A stretch of 64,000 bases of DNA from Larimichthys crocea (lineage: Eukaryota > Chordata > Actinopteri > Sciaenidae), in contig NC_040032.1 in assembly GCF_000972845.2 (NCBI RefSeq), forward strand, positions 11,072,334 through 11,136,333, given 5' to 3'. The notes beneath the pieces were generated by a model. It saw only the letters and a list, made by a program, of their open reading frames with translations, had not been told where the DNA came from and searched no databases. Shown here piece by piece: positions 1-12,657 of the stretch; within the stretch, counting starts at the first letter, position 1; each line of letters begins with the position of its first letter. The position numbers were made by a program, and so were the translations under genes.

Positions 1-1266
1 AATGGCGAGCGCCAGTCACAGCTTAATAAGCGCTTTAACCAGGTCTCACCTGGAGAGATTCAGCCACCTTGCTGTCGTTCTCCACGTAACGTGTTATCTG
101 ATGAATCTGATGTGTCATTAAAATTTCATTTCATCCATTGAAAGCCATAAAATGGTGCAATACTCCAAAAAAAACTTAAATCAACTCTCAAATAAAACAA
201 AAAAGAAAATCTGTGCTTTTATTTTGATGCTCAAAACTTTAAAAAAACAGAAACAATCACTTTGTGGATGGATTAGACACCAGTGTTGCCAATATATTCA
301 GCCAAACTGACCATCCATCTTGTCAGTCAGAAAAAAACAATGTTAAAATAGTATAAATAGACACAGATTTTCTTTCTTTTAATGATTTCTGTTCTTCCTT
401 TGAGGGATAAAGTGAAACAATCGTGGCTATGCTAGAGATTGAAATGTACTTTTATATGTATACCCACTGAAGTGTGTCTTGCACAAAAATGCCCTCAAGG
501 CTGCTAAAACAACTGCATCACGCACCAGCGGCTACCACCCCGCCTCTTCTCTAAGTGCCAGAGAAGGCCGGCCGGCCAGCTGGGCCTCCCCTCTTCTCCA
601 TCCCCGCCTGCCTCTGCCTTTCCCCTCTCTGTGTGGCTGATGAGCCACTCACTGTAACAGGTAGACTCCCCAGGTGCTGGGACCTCCTCCCAGCTCGCTA
701 AGCTATTGCACCTCGGCTCGACAAAGCTGAGCTTAATTAACCAAAGGGGGGTGGGCTACCACTGGCCAATAATGAGCCATGGTGAGAGTAATGTCATAGC
801 CTGAAAGGATGTGGAAGTGGGGGTCCGAGGTTGTTTTTTTTTTTGGCAGAGAATTATGGATTTTAACCATCTGGCCAGGCAGGAGGGGTGGGGAGAGGAG
901 AACGATATGCCTGACGGACGACTTTAACAAAGATGTGGCAAGAGAGAGGGGCGTGTCCGAGATCACAAGCTGAATTATAGCAAGCGTGACTGAGCTATTG
1001 TGTGGTTTGATGGGTTGGTTATTCACAGCTGGGGCAGCCCAAATTGTTCTTTTATATTCTTTTATTCTGCTTTATTGGAGCCAGAGGGTCTTGGGGAAAT
1101 GATTAACAGACAGCACAACAAGACAGACTCATTGTCAACCTTTCCCTCTCAATTTAGTCCCCATCCATTTATTTTCACCGCTGTCTTCTGTGATGCAAAT
1201 ACACAAGGCTTGCTTGGTTAACTGTGCCATCACTGGCCAAGCCCCAGAAAATTGCTTGGAATAACA

Positions 1267-1297
<31 letters not shown>

Positions 1298-2997
1298 CAA
1301 AATCAAGAGGCTTGTTTTAGCTTCTGTTCGTGATGTCGGATCTCTCTACGGGAAACTTATTTTGGAGAGTTTTCCCCGTAACTAGAAAACTCACTCACTT
1401 AGAAAACTCACAATTTCCTTGTTCCGAACAAGGTTTACAATGTAGCCCTTCTTCACATCCACAGTCATCTCAGATAATACTTTGACATATGCCCATACAA
1501 GATAGAACAACCAGGCTGATGCAGCCAGCCAAGCCACCCACCATGCTCCATGCTCCATGCTCAACCCCCTCCTCCCCCTGTACCCACTCCTCTGTTATGC
1601 TTTTCCCATCTGGTGTCCATTTTGCAGCCCACCTCTCCTCTCCTTTGGGGGTGGGGGGGGCAAGAGAAACCAGGGCCAGCTTAACAAAACCTCTCAAAGG
1701 GCACCAGTCCCTCCTGCCACTCCATAAACCCAACTAGATGGAGTTTTCATGGCAATTAGGGCAGAGAGATGAGTGGCTTCTTTCCAGGCACCCACTGGCC
1801 TTCCTCTGCCACTAGTACCGACGCTCTCACATCTTTCACACTGAAGCCATTAGCACGGCTGGGCCGCTGGCAAGGACTAATTGTTGGCCTCTCAGGAAAT
1901 GACAGTGGCTCTAATGGTCATGCCGTCATTTAGAGGCTCTTAGATCAGAGACAGTTGGTTTACGATGACCGGAGGTGTTCAGGCAGCGCCAGGCATGCTT
2001 CTTTACTGGACAAGTTTCAGATGCCATCACTGGATGTTTGTGCTACTAAACTTGCTAAACACTTTGATCTTGTGTTAACTGGTTTTATATGACCCACTTC
2101 TTTAGTTTCATTATCACTGCACGGTACATTTAAGAGATTTGATACATGCTGATCATTGTAAAAATCCTCAGTGTTTCTGTAGCAGCATCGGACATGCATA
2201 ACTTTATGACCACATTCGGACCAACTTCAGTTTAAAAAAATACAGCATGCTCGTTTATTTGAATGAGGTCGGTCCAGCAGCACAGTGGGGGATGCCAACA
2301 CAGAGGACTGTGATAAAAAATGCAAATGCAAATGCCGAACATTTGCTGCAATGCATCATCATCCAGGAGTTATAAATTGAGAGTATTTTTCATTGTTTAC
2401 TTCACAACAAAAGATAAAAAAAAGAGTATGGGTAGTGTTTAAATTTACAGAATGGTTTCTGTGGATCTCTCACCAATACACCCAGGAACACTCGGGATGT
2501 GCTGTTAACGTGGGGCCTCTTTTAAGTCTGAACGCCCACTAGGAGTCTGGGCCCTAACCCCGAAACCCCACCGGGCACGTCTCTGTCACGTAATAACCGC
2601 GATGCTGTTTTGGTCCTTCCTCCACGTGACTTCAAACCCCAGCGGGAGCTTTTCAGAAGCGTTTAACCCACAAGACTTTGTTTACTTGCTCAGGTTTGGT
2701 AATTTACCTGGTTTATGTGCTTCTACATGTGTAAATATGTTACGTAGTTCATTAGTTTTGCTTTTGTCTCTTTTTACGACCGGCAGTTTGCACAGGGTAT
2801 TTTATTTTGAAAATCCACAGGCTTCTCTATGCTGTTTCCTCGTCAGCTCAAGGTACTCTGTGTAAATTGACACGGGCTGCTCGTGGTGTCCGTCAGAAAT
2901 AGAACAACCGCATATTCAACACTTCTGAACCGGACCACTGCAGAGCCGGTCGGGTTTAAAACATTGGCTAGAACGGCCGTGTATTGCTGTGGTGACC
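1..2997. other. intergenic, no gene recognised
   Basis: No convincing exon on either strand; the short ORFs here (up to 97 codons) have no recognisable domain and ordinary intergenic composition. It contains one (GT)n microsatellite listed separately. The last 450 bases (about 2540-2997) carry more CpG dinucleotides than the rest and lead into the candidate small gene at 2998. Confidence 0.6.
1269..1297. repeat. (GT)n microsatellite
   Basis: Uninterrupted GT dinucleotide run of about 29 bases, read directly. Runs of this kind recur through the window and are typical of fish DNA. Confidence 0.97.
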
Positions 2998-3256
2998 ATG
3001 GCTCACGTGCATCGACCTCGCCCGGTGGAGTTTGGTGGTAAGTGTGACAATGTAAGTGTGACAGGTGTCATCAGCAGAATTGTCTCTCACCAAGTAAGTT
3101 TTTAGTTAGTTAGTTTTATAACTAGTTTCAGGAATGAAGACTATACCTCGAACTTTCCCGTTTCCACACCTAAAGTACTTAAGCCCACCTTATCCGTTCA
3201 CTTCTTCTTTTCTCTCTCACTTGTTCATTCAAATACAGGAACCAACAGGGCTATAA
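2998..3256 (+). CDS. candidate two-exon small protein gene (37 codons)
   Basis: Speculative, found by reading splice signals rather than by homology. An ATG in good context (gaccATGG) at 2998 opens a frame starting MAHVHRPRPVEFGG. It runs 32 codons to a consensus donor, CAA|GTAAGT, with the intron starting at 3094. A 145-bp intron ends in a long pyrimidine-rich tract and ACAG at 3238. The second exon starts at 3239 in the same phase (0) and adds EPTGL before TAA at 3254-3256. A polyA signal follows at 3560. Two further GTAAGT donors lie inside exon 1, at 3038 and 3052. I do not recognise the peptide; it has no signal peptide or membrane segment. It could instead be a non-coding RNA, or chance. 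Confidence 0.25.
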
Positions 3257-3559
3257 TCCCACAGAACAATGAAGAGAAGATTCCCCTAGTCAGGATCTCA
3301 ACTCCCTACTGGTTCCTCTCCTCTCTTCCCGCCACCAGCCGAGACCAGCCCATCTCCAAACTCCTCCGTCCTCCTACAACCCTAATTTCTCCTCTGATCC
3401 TTCACACCTCCGTCCACCTATTGTTCATTCGTCGACGCGCATCCCTTCATCCTTCACTCCTGACCCCTGACCCTCATCCTTTTATCCCTCACCCCCTTTC
3501 CTCCATCCATCATCCCTCGCACAGTATATAATCTCGGTTTACCTTCATCCACAATATGC

Positions 3560-3565
3560 AATAAA
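3560..3565 (+). promoter_or_regulatory. AATAAA polyadenylation signal
   Basis: Canonical AATAAA hexamer about 300 bases downstream of the stop of the candidate small gene. It would give a 3' UTR of about 330 bases. Such hexamers are frequent by chance in AT-rich DNA, so its value depends on the upstream gene being real. Confidence 0.3.
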
Positions 3566-3600
3566 CACATCTAGATCAATATAGTATAGTTTGGTGCAAG

Positions 3601-6600
3601 AAACTTATTACACAGAACATTTTGGATTTTGTTCATACCACTTCAGAGAATCAGACTCTCATCCTTTGTTTTTATCTCATCTTCAAGACACTAACGGCAT
3701 GTATTAGAATACAAAGTCTGGAGTCCCTGCCCTCAAGTGACCTCCCCCACCAAACCTTTATCCTCAGTTCCCCCACACACACACACGCATTTACACACAC
3801 GACACACTCTCTCTGGCACAATGCACAGCACATCATCTAATTAAGTCGCTGAGCATTTCATTGAGATCATTAGAAGAGTCTTGTTAAGATTTGATGCTTG
3901 ATCAGCTCTGAAGCTACAGCCCGGTGGTGTCAGCCTTCGCTTGCATACAGATACGGCAGGTTATGTTTCAGTGTTGGTGTAGTTCTTGACCATGAGACTA
4001 TCACAGTTTGTACAAAAATCACAAGAAACATCTGAGTCTAAAGCACAAATGTATCATTATGAAGAACTGTGAATTAGTCAGAAATGACTATGTGCTGGTT
4101 AATTAGGCTATTGTCTTCGTCGGGCTGCGACAGAAGGCTTAAAAAGATTCTGTCCCTTTCTGTCTTTATTCATTTCATCCTTTTTTAAATGCAAAGAACA
4201 GAACAATGACGGCAACAACACAAACATCACTGTACGAGTACCCAATCACAGCAGGGCCTACCCAAACAGACAAAATCACATATTGGTTTAGGATGACTCA
4301 TCAGCGAGGCGCACACATTAAAATACAGACTTTGTTTTCTCGAGGAAGTTGACAGATTATCTGAACTGTCGCCTGTTGTTCCAAAGATTTTAGCAATGTC
4401 TGCATTCAAACGAGATCCCAAAGCAGTCAGCCCACTGCTAAACCCTGATATCAGGCTATTATGTACGAAATGTTTCTTGATTCTTACAGATGGATAATCT
4501 TACATTTTTCACGTTCATGTTTTTTTCTTTAGCAGCAGAGAGGATGACGCTGCCGATGAACTCTTTTTGTAAAAAAGTATATAAAAGCTAAAAGTTGAAT
4601 ACTGCTATTCGCAACTTACAAACTATGCACATGAACGATCATTTATAGACCTGAACTTTTGTACTGTTGGACCTTGACTAACTGAAATCCTTTTTAGTGA
4701 TTTCATCTATAAGTAGACTCTAAAAAGGACAATGGATTTTACCTGAATTCACTTAAACGTGGCACTGTAAGTTCTCCTGATATTGTGCCCCCCAAACTTT
4801 TTCATAACCAAAAGAAAGCTATAATGGAAGAAGAGATTTTGTCAACCTAATACCAGTGAGTATGTTAGCTCTTTAAACTCTTAACAATACACGCCGGCCT
4901 CCATTGTTTGTTCACCTCATGGGTTTGTCTATCCAGAGCCGTGAGTGATTACTGTTCATTGGAAGGGGCAGCCCTTTAATTAGTCAGGGGCCTCTGGGGA
5001 GCCATTACCACGGGGGAATCTTGCCCCTCTTTATTAGCCCATTTTAATATTGACTAAAAAAAAAAAAGATACACATGGTGGGGCAATTTGGTTTCCTCAG
5101 ACGGGACACCAGCTCCTGTGAATATGCATGCTGGGATGTGGGCTGTGGTGTAGTTGGGGGGTTGCAGGGACGTATGACAATGGTGATGGACGACCCGGCT
5201 TGGGCATCATCTGGGGTCCCTCACACAATAACAAAAGGCGTTGCAAGTTCCATTGGACTTAATAAAGAGGCAGTGGAAACGTACTACCAGAAAATGGAGG
5301 GGGGTAAAGGGTTGAGAATGTCTGAAAGAATTCACGTGGATATGGAATATATGCATAAAACAATCTGGGGTTTAAGGCTCAAAGTGTGCTCAGGATCTCA
5401 GTATCTTGCCCAAGGGCACCTAGGAAGGTTGCATGCTTCCAAACACTGAAATTAAGAGAAGATCTTACACCTCCCTGATATAAACTGTGGTAGCAACTAT
5501 CATTATTTCCAAATATGAAGTAATTTCTTTCAATGTCACCCTTTTTTTCCTGTACCATAGTTACAGATGGGTGAACCCGTCAGCGTGTAGACACTAATTC
5601 CCGCCAAGGACAGACTTGATCTTTTCCAATTTCATCCTTACACCTCTTTGAAAGCTACTTTAATTAAAGGCCAGAGTGGAAAATGAACACATTTCACTCC
5701 ACAACTCTCTGCGTCTCGTACTTTCCTTTGCGCTCCTTCTCTTTGAATCCATTTTCATACGTCTACCATTGTTCCCTGACTCAGCTGCTCATTTCAAACG
5801 ATGTCAAATCAAGAGGTGCATCACAGCGGCCGACTAATTACCGGCCCTGATGCATCTATTTTAGAGATCTTGTTTGGGAATAGAGAGATTAAGGAATGGA
5901 GAGACATATGTTGTCAAGTACCGACCTTGGAGAGACCTGAGACTCATCTTTCAATGCTAAAGTGGCTTCAGTGGTGTATCAAGCCTTTCAAAAACCTCCC
6001 GAATGTAATTACAGCAGGGGATTATGTCCCTTACTCCACACAAGGATAAACTCAAATTGGCCACAGTGTGTGTCTAAGTGTATGTTTTTTTTGGTGCATG
6101 TAGAAGTGGAAGGGGTTGTTATTGGCAGCTGATGCTCCCTCAAGGCCTCTGTTTCATCATGCAGACCGAGCATCCTGTTAAAGGCTGGAGCAGCCTTGGT
6201 AAACAGCCCATAAGTATATAGTCGAAGAGACTTCCGCATTCTGTTTTGAGTGATGACACTGTGGGTGTTTGAGATGTTTGAGATGTGAATTCAAGCTGGG
6301 GTTTTTTTTTACAGCAAGAGTGGGAGTGTTGTGGTGTGTCTGCATAGCAGGGCAACACACCTCTTTAGTGGAGCCAGAGCTGGAATGAAAGGCAAAGAAA
6401 GAAACCCTCTGGTTTCAAGGCTACGAGGCTTCGAGTCTACACTGTCAAAAAAACTGTTTAAATATTTGATTGTAATCCACAAATACAGATCTGATTGTGC
6501 ATTATTATTATTACATTATAAAAGAATTACGAATTTTGGGTGAATGCATCATGTAGGTGCTACTGCCAAAGTTTTAGGGCATCGGCCATCAGTTAAGAGC

Positions 6601-9600
6601 CAACACCTAGTGCCTACATTACCCACATTGCAACGCGACCACCACTAGTTCAGTTCAAGCTTCAGTGATGTGTTACGTGTTAACAAACTTGTAGTCTTCA
6701 GCCTCGGCCGACACTTCCTTTAGTTAAATCACTCTTTGCCAGATTTCACACAGCTCCTTCTGCAGACACAAAAAGCTTTATGCCGCTTTATCACATAATT
6801 ATACAGCAGCACGCCCCAACACCTGAAAACACACTTTGATGTGTGAAATCAGCGGAGTTCACTGTGGGTTCAATTTCCATCTATAGTCCACTGGGTCTCT
6901 CCTGCATTTTAACTTAATGGAGCCTTTGATCAGATCCATCTCATGTTACAGTGCCATTGTCAAAAGCTCTCGATGTAATCTGCGATCTCTGATGACTTGT
7001 CTCTATTTCCAGCTAATTCTTTTACTTTTCAGCCACGTACTCATTTGCTGATTTGTCCGTACAGATATAATATTTGAATTCTCTTGCAAATCTGAGCACG
7101 TATTTTTTTACACATTGACAAATCTCATTAAACACAAAAGGATTGGGATACAGTTCAAGTGCTGTTACAGCAGGGGTGTAAGGTGCAAATTGTCAAAAAA
7201 AATTGGCAAACTTTACACATCATTTTTTGGACATCAAATAAAAAGACTGAATTGCTACGGTCAGTCAGCCGGCTGGGATAGACAGCCTGGAGGGAAAATA
7301 CGAACACCAGTCACCTGAATTAATCACTCCCGCATAAAATTTCTCATAACTAACTCAATTTTGCTTGTGTATTTTCTTTTTAAATGAGTTGTTTCACTTT
7401 AACTTAACATTTGAGTGAAACAGGACTTTCCACCCCTGAGCGGTCACAATAAAGCCGGAGGGGGGAAAGGTTCTCTCCGTCATTCTACCTTCCTCCTCTT
7501 AGCCATGGAGGGGTCACATGTGCGGCTGCGACTGAGGGGCATTAGTGCTCCGTGGTAATCAAAGGCAGAGGATAGAGAGGGAGGGAAGGAGGGATATAAA
7601 GGGACTCGGTTGGGCACCGAAGCAGCCCCCTCTGCACCCAGTGCCTTTTAATTAGGCTCACAGCGGGGATGCTGGACCCACACACATGCCGCTCATCACT
7701 CACACTTGCATGCACGAAGTCATATAAACTGACAGTCACGTACCTTTTTCTGCTTCATTATTCCAGAATGTCATCTCAGTTAAATTGGGACGTCTGCTGT
7801 CCTGGAGTTGTCAAGAGAGCAAAAGGTTGTGTTCTGATGTTCCTTTAGGTTCAGGTAATCCTGCTGTGTCATGGTTTTTATGTCTAACAAAGGGATTACC
7901 TGTGTCATGTATGTTCAGTGGCATCAATTTATAACCTCTAAAGTATTGCAATGTCTAATATCTGCGTCTGTATGAACCCAGATTTGGCTTGCAGATGGCA
8001 AACTGGAGAAACGACTGATGGTTAATAGATCTGTTTCTTCAGATCAATCGTTTGAGTTGACAAAGATATATTTATTTGGTCAAGATGTAAAAATGATCAC
8101 GCTCTAGTGATGCACACAGCTTTGACTTAATCCCATGCTGTTTTATTTCATCTTAATTAATTTCCGGGAAGATGAGTTTCATGCTTGATAAACACAGATC
8201 AAAATGCTCAAAAATTAAAAGATCCTTATTTTCCCCAATCAAAAGAAAAATCCAAACGACCAAAGTGGAAGTTCTACATCCGTAACAGCGACGGCTAAAA
8301 TCAAAGTCAAAATTCTCGTCTGCCTTTATGAAACTGTGACAGCTGCATAAACTTTAGTAGCTGAGCTCATCAGATGTATTGACAGGATCGATATTTAGTT
8401 TTTGTTAGCAGAGGCAGTGAAGGCAGCTCGCCAGCTGCCTGGACTTGTCTGCTGACATTTGGTCAACGACCTCTAACCTCATAAGGAAAATGTCATGACA
8501 CCAAAAGTCACCCTGATACAAAAGACCCCGACAAAAAAAAGACCCTTAACGGGTAGAAACATTCAAACTGACGTGTACTGAATCCACACACAACCTCACT
8601 TTGCATGAGTTCTGCGGACTGCTGACAGTGAATTACTAGTCAGGCACATGAAGGTCAGAAATGATCGTTCTCTTATCCGTTAAGTTTAGTCACATTACGG
8701 AGGGATTTAGTATGAACACTCTGGATTTTCTCAGAACTTCTTTTACCTGGTGCCATGTTTAAAAAAAAAGTCCTCTAGGGCGAATATATGGGGGGATATG
8801 AATTTTATATACCAACATTCACTGATCTGTATAATAATTCTGCAAAGACATTAGCATCATTCAAGGCCATGTCAGTATACTTAGGTTATTGGACCGCTTT
8901 GTATTTGCAGTAGTGTAGAACCAGGAGGTGGTGCAGCATTAGTCTCTGAGCTGCGCTAAGCCTGCTAATATATCGGACATTTATTTAATCAATCATGGTG
9001 TTCTTGTCCTTGCTCTGTACTTTTACATGTTGTCAGTTAAATTACATTATATAAAATAAATGCAAGGCCAAAGCCATGTGAAGAAGTTCGTTTATGATTT
9101 ATTTATTGTCAAGTTCCTCCGTCATTGGTTTTGTGGTTGGTTGCATTAATATTATATCTCACTGAAGGTGAGTGACACAATTATTAGACAATATATTTGA
9201 TTATATTTTCATACCAATAATATTCACCTGATTTTGGACTTTTACTGAAGTTATAAGCTGTCCATCAACCCAAATTGCATTTAATTTAATATCTAACTGA
9301 CAGTGTGTCATGTTTAACATTAATTGGTAGCTCTCTTACATGTCCATGATTTAATAATTTCCTTCTTATGCAAATTATATAAGGACGGTAAGTGCATATT
9401 CATCCATCATTAGATTTATTGACATTTGAAAGCACTCACCATCCGTTATATTTATTAGTTCAGGTTCATCATATCTTTCATAGTTTTTTTTATGTAATCA
9501 TAGATCTTGACATTTGTGTGTTGCATGATGTAGAATGTAGAACTCTCATTTCCATCACGATTTTCATTCAGCCAACATCAGTTACATCAACTCTTCAACT

Positions 9601-11782
9601 CATTTCAACTTCACTACTTGAGACAGACTTGAGAAAAATTCTTATTTTAGCTTTGCATTCTGAGCTAAGCTGTAATAAACGGAACGATTTAAAATATTTA
9701 AAAATTTTCCTTGTGTAGTTGCCAAATTGCATGCTTAGGCGAGGGAACATTATTAATGTAGCACATCTCATGCACAAAAGCACTTTAATGTGCTTTACGT
9801 GTACACATTTTGCTTGTGTGTTCAGCTGACCTGCCGTACGCTGACTAACAGACTCTTGGTTACTCTCCTTTATCAAACTTTTCCCTAGCAGGCGCCACTT
9901 AGTGCAGAGGAGACCGTAGACAGTGAGGTGGTCTGCACTGGTCGGGTCAGCTGCTGAGGCTAATGGTGTATTGAGCTGTGGACAGGCCGTGGGTCAAAAG
10001 GCCTAGGTGGTTCAGCTGCTCCACACCTGTGGTCCAGCGGGGATAAGGTAGGTGGGGGTGTATGGAGAATCTCAGCACTCCACCTCACCATGAAGAGATA
10101 CAATCATCCCTCATCCAGTCCATGCCACCAATCTCCAGCACCTCATGAATCAGCGCCCCCCCTCAAACAACGCTCAACTGAGGGGGCTGTGGATCAAGAG
10201 ACAGCGATGACCATTAGCAGTCCTTCATTCATTTGTCAACTGTTTTTTCACTGATGCCTGCCATCGCAGTTCATATTGCTGAGTGCAGGAACACGTAATG
10301 TGGGTGTCTGATTAGTGAGTGTGCATAAACAAAGCCATTTCTAAAATCAGGTACATCTGTTCGGCGTAAATATCACAGTGCGCCGTCTTGCAATAAAATA
10401 TTAAAACAACTAAATCCAAAGCACCATATTTAGAATGAGATTTATGAATATCATTTGTGATGACATTGCAAACTATATCATCAGCAACCAATTATTTGCT
10501 TCTTGACTTAACATTCATGAGATGTTAATGAGCTGAGAAATGACCCTAATTCAAAAGCTGTCTGATATTTATTTAATTGGGTAATGGAAGTCAGCTGCTG
10601 GCCATTTTGGGTTTCAAAAAAAACTTTCAGCTGCACTGGTTCTTCTTCTTTTTTTTTTCTCCATTCCATCATGCAAAATTGATTCACAAACAAGGAAACA
10701 TCTGCAGAGAAGGCTAGTTTTGAACGAGGTGTAAGAGTTTTTGGTACTTTTTGATTAACACAAGCTTTAAATCATGTGGTAACTCACAAACAAACTCATT
10801 TAAATCCAATTCACATAAAACCCATTAGAAAACTTATGGATGGATTAACTCTGAAGTATCCAGAAGACAAAGGGCAGCTTTTCACTCAAGTATGCTACGT
10901 TGTCGCTCCTCATTCTTCTTCTTCCTCCTCTTAAGTGCTTGAACTTGGATTCCCTCAATATGCACCTTCCCCCCCTCGTGCTTTCTTCAGAAGCAGAGAG
11001 GCGTGACATGACTTTGGCCCTGACCCTGGGCCCTACCTGAATGTTTTGTTTGGAGCGGGTGGAGATCAGATGTTTTTGGTCATTACACCGCCTCTCATTA
11101 GGTCTCCCGTCTCATCGAAACAAACCTAATGAGACAGTGTTTAATGTCCAGAGTCCCTCCCTGCCTCTGATATAAGGAGGGTGTGTGTGTGTTAGGGCGC
11201 GTCGAGCCAAATTACCCCGACATCTCGTTCAGTGATGGCACCTGGGCCCCCTTGTCGCTCGGGGGAGGTTAGCTCAGGATAGGGGAATCCACTGGGGTGG
11301 GGCAAATGCTGGACCCAGCTGGAGGAAGTTAAAGAGCTTAATGCTGATTGGGGTGCCTCGGATGAGAGAGGCGTTTGAGCTTCAGCATCAGGAGAGTTAA
11401 CGTGGGGACTCGTGGGGGTTCTTTTGTTTGAGGACATGTGGGAGAATCCAATGGACTATGGAAAATTCCAGAGTTAATTCAGTGTTTGTAATAGGTTTAG
11501 AAACAGAACACAGGAGACTCGTTGATAGACCTCTGAGATGTCAAGTATGTCAGTGACGTAAAGTGCACTAAAATAAAACTGAAAACAAACTTTTGGTGGA
11601 CTGAACAGCACCTCGTGTGTAGGATATTGTAGTCATGAAGAGAGACAAACACATAATTGTCCATTAAAGCTTTAAATCATTGAAGTTTGACATTCAAGTA
11701 GTTCCGTATATCTGTACCCAGACCTCTGAACATACTGAACCTCAAGTTATTTGGCAATTTTTTAGTATTGCGGAGCTCTCGG
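3601..11782. other. intergenic, no gene recognised
   Basis: No convincing exon. It includes a 124-codon ORF at 5075-5449 that resembles no protein I know and whose end overlaps a probable SINE remnant. There is also a TATA-like box at 7595 followed by a 59-codon ORF (7669-7848), discussed as a weak finding. The rest is AT-rich sequence with short A or T runs. Some segments, for example near 4920-5040 and 5800-6050, look non-random and could be conserved regulatory DNA, but one sequence alone cannot show this. Confidence 0.55.
5368..5437 (-). mobile_element. probable SINE remnant
   Basis: About 70 bases contain the block tcagtatcttgcccaaggg and flanks resembling the middle of the SINE copy at 37862-38131, in the same orientation as written there. 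No polymerase III boxes remain, so it is a truncated, diverged piece. Family assignment rests on this internal comparison. Confidence 0.4.
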
Positions 11783-11968
11783 GTGGTTGTGGCTCAGGAG
11801 GTAGGGTTGACAGTTCAATGCCCAGCTCCATATGTTGAGCTGTCCTTGAGCAAAGACAGCGAGCCCCATCAGCTCCTGATGGTTGGTAACCTTGGATGGT
11901 AACCTTCTGCCATGAGGTAGTGTATGCGAATCAGTGATTGAGAGGCAAAAAAAACTGTAACTTTGGCA
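11783..11968 (+). mobile_element. tRNA-derived SINE (degenerate copy)
   Basis: The left end has an A-box-like motif, TGTGGCTCAGGAGG (11789-11802), and a decayed B box around 11811-11824 (cagttcaatgccc). The body has the block gtccttgagcaaagacagcgag and a further block starting at cagctcctgatggttgg. The same order of blocks is seen on the minus strand of the copy at 37862-38131. The A-to-B spacing is shorter than in that copy, which suggests an internal deletion. Matches a widespread teleost SINE as I remember it; no coding capacity. Confidence 0.7.
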
Positions 11969-11999
11969 GAAGACTGAACCCACAATGCAGATCACAAAC

Positions 12000-12380
12000 A
12001 GGAATGACTTCTGAAGGTATTTATTTCCCAGACACGACACAAACAGACATAGAAGAAGTCCAGAGGGAAAGCTTCAAGGCAGGATGATGAGGACTGTAGA
12101 TGAACAGACATAAGAGGCAGGCATCCAAACAATATACGACAAAGAATGTTCAAAGTCTTTTCAGAGCTGGTACATGAGTCGTTACCACAAAAGCTGCAAC
12201 AATGAACTGGCAGAGTCTGGGAGGGTGAACCCGAAGTTAAATACTGCAGGAGCTTGATGAGATTATGAGATGCAGGTGTGAGAGCAGCCCAGCCACGCCC
12301 AGCCTGCAGACACAGAACATGAAGGGCAGGGAAACACCAGGAAAACACAGGGTAACAGACAAACCTAGCAAATCCTAACA
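12000..12380. repeat. possible unclassified dispersed repeat
   Basis: The purine-rich text, with repeated acagac/acacag motifs and phrases such as caggaaaacacagggtaacag, has the feel of a fish retroelement end. I cannot name a family and see no terminal repeats or target-site duplication. It covers the longest minus-strand ORF in the region, which is why I do not call that ORF a gene. Confidence 0.25.
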
Positions 12381-12621
12381 CAGTTGTGTCAGTCCAATAC
12401 ATAAATGAACCCCAGTGAGAACTGAAGCCCCCGAGAGTTCTCTTTGGTGTTTGCTGTACAGGCGGTAGTTTGGCATTTACGCAAAGCTTCATTTAAGGTT
12501 TGTAGCACTGACTTGTCTGTCCTTTCTGAAGTCTCGGGGTGATTTCCCCATCTGCTAGAAAGGAAGCTGTCCAAGACATGATTTCTACTGTGACTGCTCT
12601 CTTTCAGACCGGTGTGTTTAA

Positions 12622-12657
12622 GATGACATGTCTACTGCAATCAGTAGACATGTCATC
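12622..12657. repeat. perfect 16-bp inverted repeat with 4-base loop
   Basis: Arm 12622-12637 (gatgacatgtctactg) is exactly complementary to arm 12642-12657, with loop CAAT. Complementarity stops at both outer edges. Role unknown; the stem is shorter than a typical animal pre-miRNA. Confidence 0.95.

Noticed and set aside
5075..5449. 124-codon ORF
   Set aside because: No recognisable domain; its 3' end overlaps a SINE remnant.
11992..12492. 166-codon minus-strand ORF
   Set aside because: No domain or family resemblance, and the DNA looks like a dispersed repeat.
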